Shown here: one piece after another, positions 62,841 to 64,000 of the stretch | Position numbering within the stretch: position 1 is the first letter of the stretch | Layout of the letters: each line of letters opens with the position of its first letter | DNA from: Paratinospora sagittata | Lineage: Eukaryota; Streptophyta; Magnoliopsida; Ranunculales; Menispermaceae | Assembly (NCBI GenBank): GCA_035771175.1 | Contig: CM069610.1 | Span: 23,836,501-23,900,500, forward strand | Direction: 5' to 3' | DNA length: 64,000 nucleotides | Made by a program: the position numbers and the translations under genes | Notes under the pieces: generated by a model | Databases searched by the model: none | The model's input: only the letters and a program-made list of their open reading frames with translations | What the model was told of the DNA's origin: nothing

Positions 62841-64000
62841 AACTCATTGAAATTATGATTAAAACCTTTCGGAAAACATTTTTTCAAAATGAAATACTAT
62901 ATCGAAGTGATTTTGAAGACTTTGCAGATTTCAGAGTTTTAGTGCTGAGATTGATCGAGAGGTTACCCTACACACCAAAGATCAAACTAATGCCTTACTT
63001 AGGCATGAGATATGTCTTCGTTCTTTTAGCTTGATCTTTGTAGACTTCGAAAGCTATTGTTTGATGTGTTTTTGATGCAAGACAATTGATGTGTTCTTTT
63101 TTTGTTGTGTTATCTTACCGAGACCACTTCATATATACTTACAACTTAAAACAATGGATAGCCTCTGCAAATCTAAGCACAAAAGGGATAAAATGATGGA
63201 CTTGCTGATCAACGACGTTATCATCAAGACAGATTGCAATTTTGATTCTATTCGAAGCTTGTTTTGACAAATGCAAGAATCAATACTTTCTTCTCTTGAA
63301 AAACTCTTTGGAAAGCTCAATCTAACTTGCAAAAATCGTGTGTGTTGTATTTTTGAAAATCAGAGAATGAGTGTTTTATAAAATTAGAAGTTGCGGGTTA
63401 AAGGGCAAGAGAGTACAAAATGATTTGAATTGAAAACATTGTCTAATCTAAAGTTGTTTTGGGCGTGCGAGACAATGGGAATCATCTAGGTGTTAGTAGA
63501 GAATATTTCAATTAAGACAACCTGGAGAAATTGTATAACGAATAGACAAATCGAGCAAGCAGAAGTGCCCACATTTTTCTCGTTAGAAATATCAGATTTT
63601 TTTCACAGACGTGGATAGCGTGCTATTGGGTTGTGTATCATGTTCTCAATTTACAGATAGCTGGCTATAGCAGATCGATATACACAAACCCGAGAGCTCG
63701 AGTTTTACGGACTTTCCGATAGCGTGTTATCGAGGCCTATATCGCGCTATTGCCCATTTTACTAAAAATGGAAAGGTCACGGCAACAGCTTTATAGCGAA
63801 GTATCAAAGGGGATAGCGCGGTATAGACAATTTTTCAGAATAACAAATGTTTTGTTATAGAACCCTATCAGCGTGCTGTCAACACTGATAGTGCGCTAGT
63901 GCCTTCAGGAAAATCTTGGCAAATTGCTGGATATCCTTAGTTTTGTAAAATTAATATTTTGACACTCAACAACCATTCCATTAACTCAAAACATATTGTA
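62841..64000 (+). repeat. Satellite monomer 54 (partial at window edge; L/S hybrid)
   Basis: 1,160 bp, cut by the window end. L type at m123 (ttaccc, aatgcc) but S type later (gaattgaaaac, cgaatagaca); the switch lies between about 63075 and 63430. Unusually many private changes: an extra T near 63100, aaatgatgg near 63190, ttgtctaatc near 63439, gctggct near 63660, cagaataac near 63837, gatatccttag near 63931 and ctcaacaacc near 63966. Confidence 0.95.

Larger units (their letters stand above)
1..64000. repeat. Satellite DNA array, ~1,187-bp monomer, 54 head-to-tail copies
   Basis: The motif aactcattgaaa (with rare one-base variants) recurs every 1,176-1,190 bp from base 1 to the end, and the sequence between occurrences aligns along its full length in every copy. 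There are 53 full copies and a 1,160-bp partial copy at the right edge. Orientation never changes and no foreign sequence interrupts the array. Common lengths are 1,187 (L type), 1,186 and 1,183 bp (S type, lacking 4 bp near m123). Length differences come from a few recurrent indels: 4 bp at m123, 1 bp near m80, T-runs near m255 and m510, and +3 bp near m662. I do not recognise the family. High identity, shared orientation and higher-order duplication are typical of eukaryotic satellites maintained by unequal exchange. Function, such as centromere or heterochromatin, is inference only. Confidence 0.99.

Noticed and set aside
1..64000. CRISPR array or other prokaryotic repeat system
   Set aside because: The period is ~1.19 kb with no short repeat/unique spacer pattern, no associated genes, and monomers nearly identical along their entire length.
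1..64000. Tandem rRNA, 5S or snRNA gene cluster
   Set aside because: I found no 5S, 18S, 5.8S or 28S segments and no tRNA A/B boxes in order. The gcccacattt near m727 matches only the core of the plant snRNA upstream element and has no TATA box at the expected distance.
1..64000. Tandemly arrayed transposable element or endogenous virus
   Set aside because: There is no terminal repeat, target-site duplication, primer-binding site or any reverse transcriptase, integrase, transposase or helicase motif in any frame. A transposon-derived origin for the m772-1095 block remains only a hypothesis.
1..64000. Assembly artefact producing artificial repetition
   Set aside because: Copies carry distinct private variants and nested duplications with consistent offsets, which a simple looping error would not create. 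Local copy-number errors, for example in the 47-52 dimers, cannot be excluded without reads.

Overview
The whole 64 kb window is one uninterrupted satellite DNA array: 53 complete head-to-tail copies and one window-truncated copy of an AT-rich monomer of about 1,187 bp (observed full-copy range 1,176-1,190 bp). All copies point the same way. I found no break, insertion, unique sequence, transposon, RNA gene or credible protein gene, and the array runs past both window ends. This points to a eukaryotic heterochromatic block (centromeric, pericentromeric, subtelomeric or an interstitial knob). A plant is my favoured guess, because of the kilobase-scale monomer, the higher-order layout and the many C/T-type differences at CpG and CHG sites, but no gene in the window proves the lineage.

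Monomer phase is set at the motif aactcattgaaa, and 'm' numbers below are positions within a copy. Every copy has the same plan. m1-135 is an AT-rich junction zone. m136-200 is a nested inverted repeat. m221-255 holds a 10-bp direct repeat. m256-771 is featureless AT-rich sequence. m772-1095 is a CpG-containing block full of GATAGC/TATAGC words and short dyad symmetries. m1096 to the end is an AT-rich tail. Two main variants exist: a long type L (ttaccc at m123; ggaatagaaa near m700) and a short type S (tctaca at m123, 4 bp shorter; cgaatagaca near m700). Copies 1-14 are all L; S copies first appear at copy 15 and are frequent from there on.

Region by region: copies 1-8 (1-9496) show a rough two-monomer alternation. 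Copies 12-15 and 16-19 (13060-22545) are two tandem copies of a four-monomer unit (4,743 bp each), and a third copy sits at 32028-36769 (copies 28-31). Copies 10-15 recur as 26-31 at an offset of 18,968 bp. Copies 32 to mid-34 recur as 38 to mid-40 (offset 7,104). Copies 36-37 recur as 43-44 (start) and 52-53. Mid-21 to 24 recur as mid-44 to 47 (offset 27,257). Copies 47-52 (54545-61657) are three tandem copies of a two-monomer unit of about 2,372 bp, built around a hybrid monomer. The picture is of repeated unequal exchange and segmental copying, with the history readable in shared private variants.

No genes act together here. The short open frames that recur once per monomer have no ATG start and no family resemblance, and they persist only because the copies are nearly identical. 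Any function would be structural (centromere or heterochromatin, dyad-rich DNA, perhaps satellite transcripts) and cannot be shown from sequence alone.
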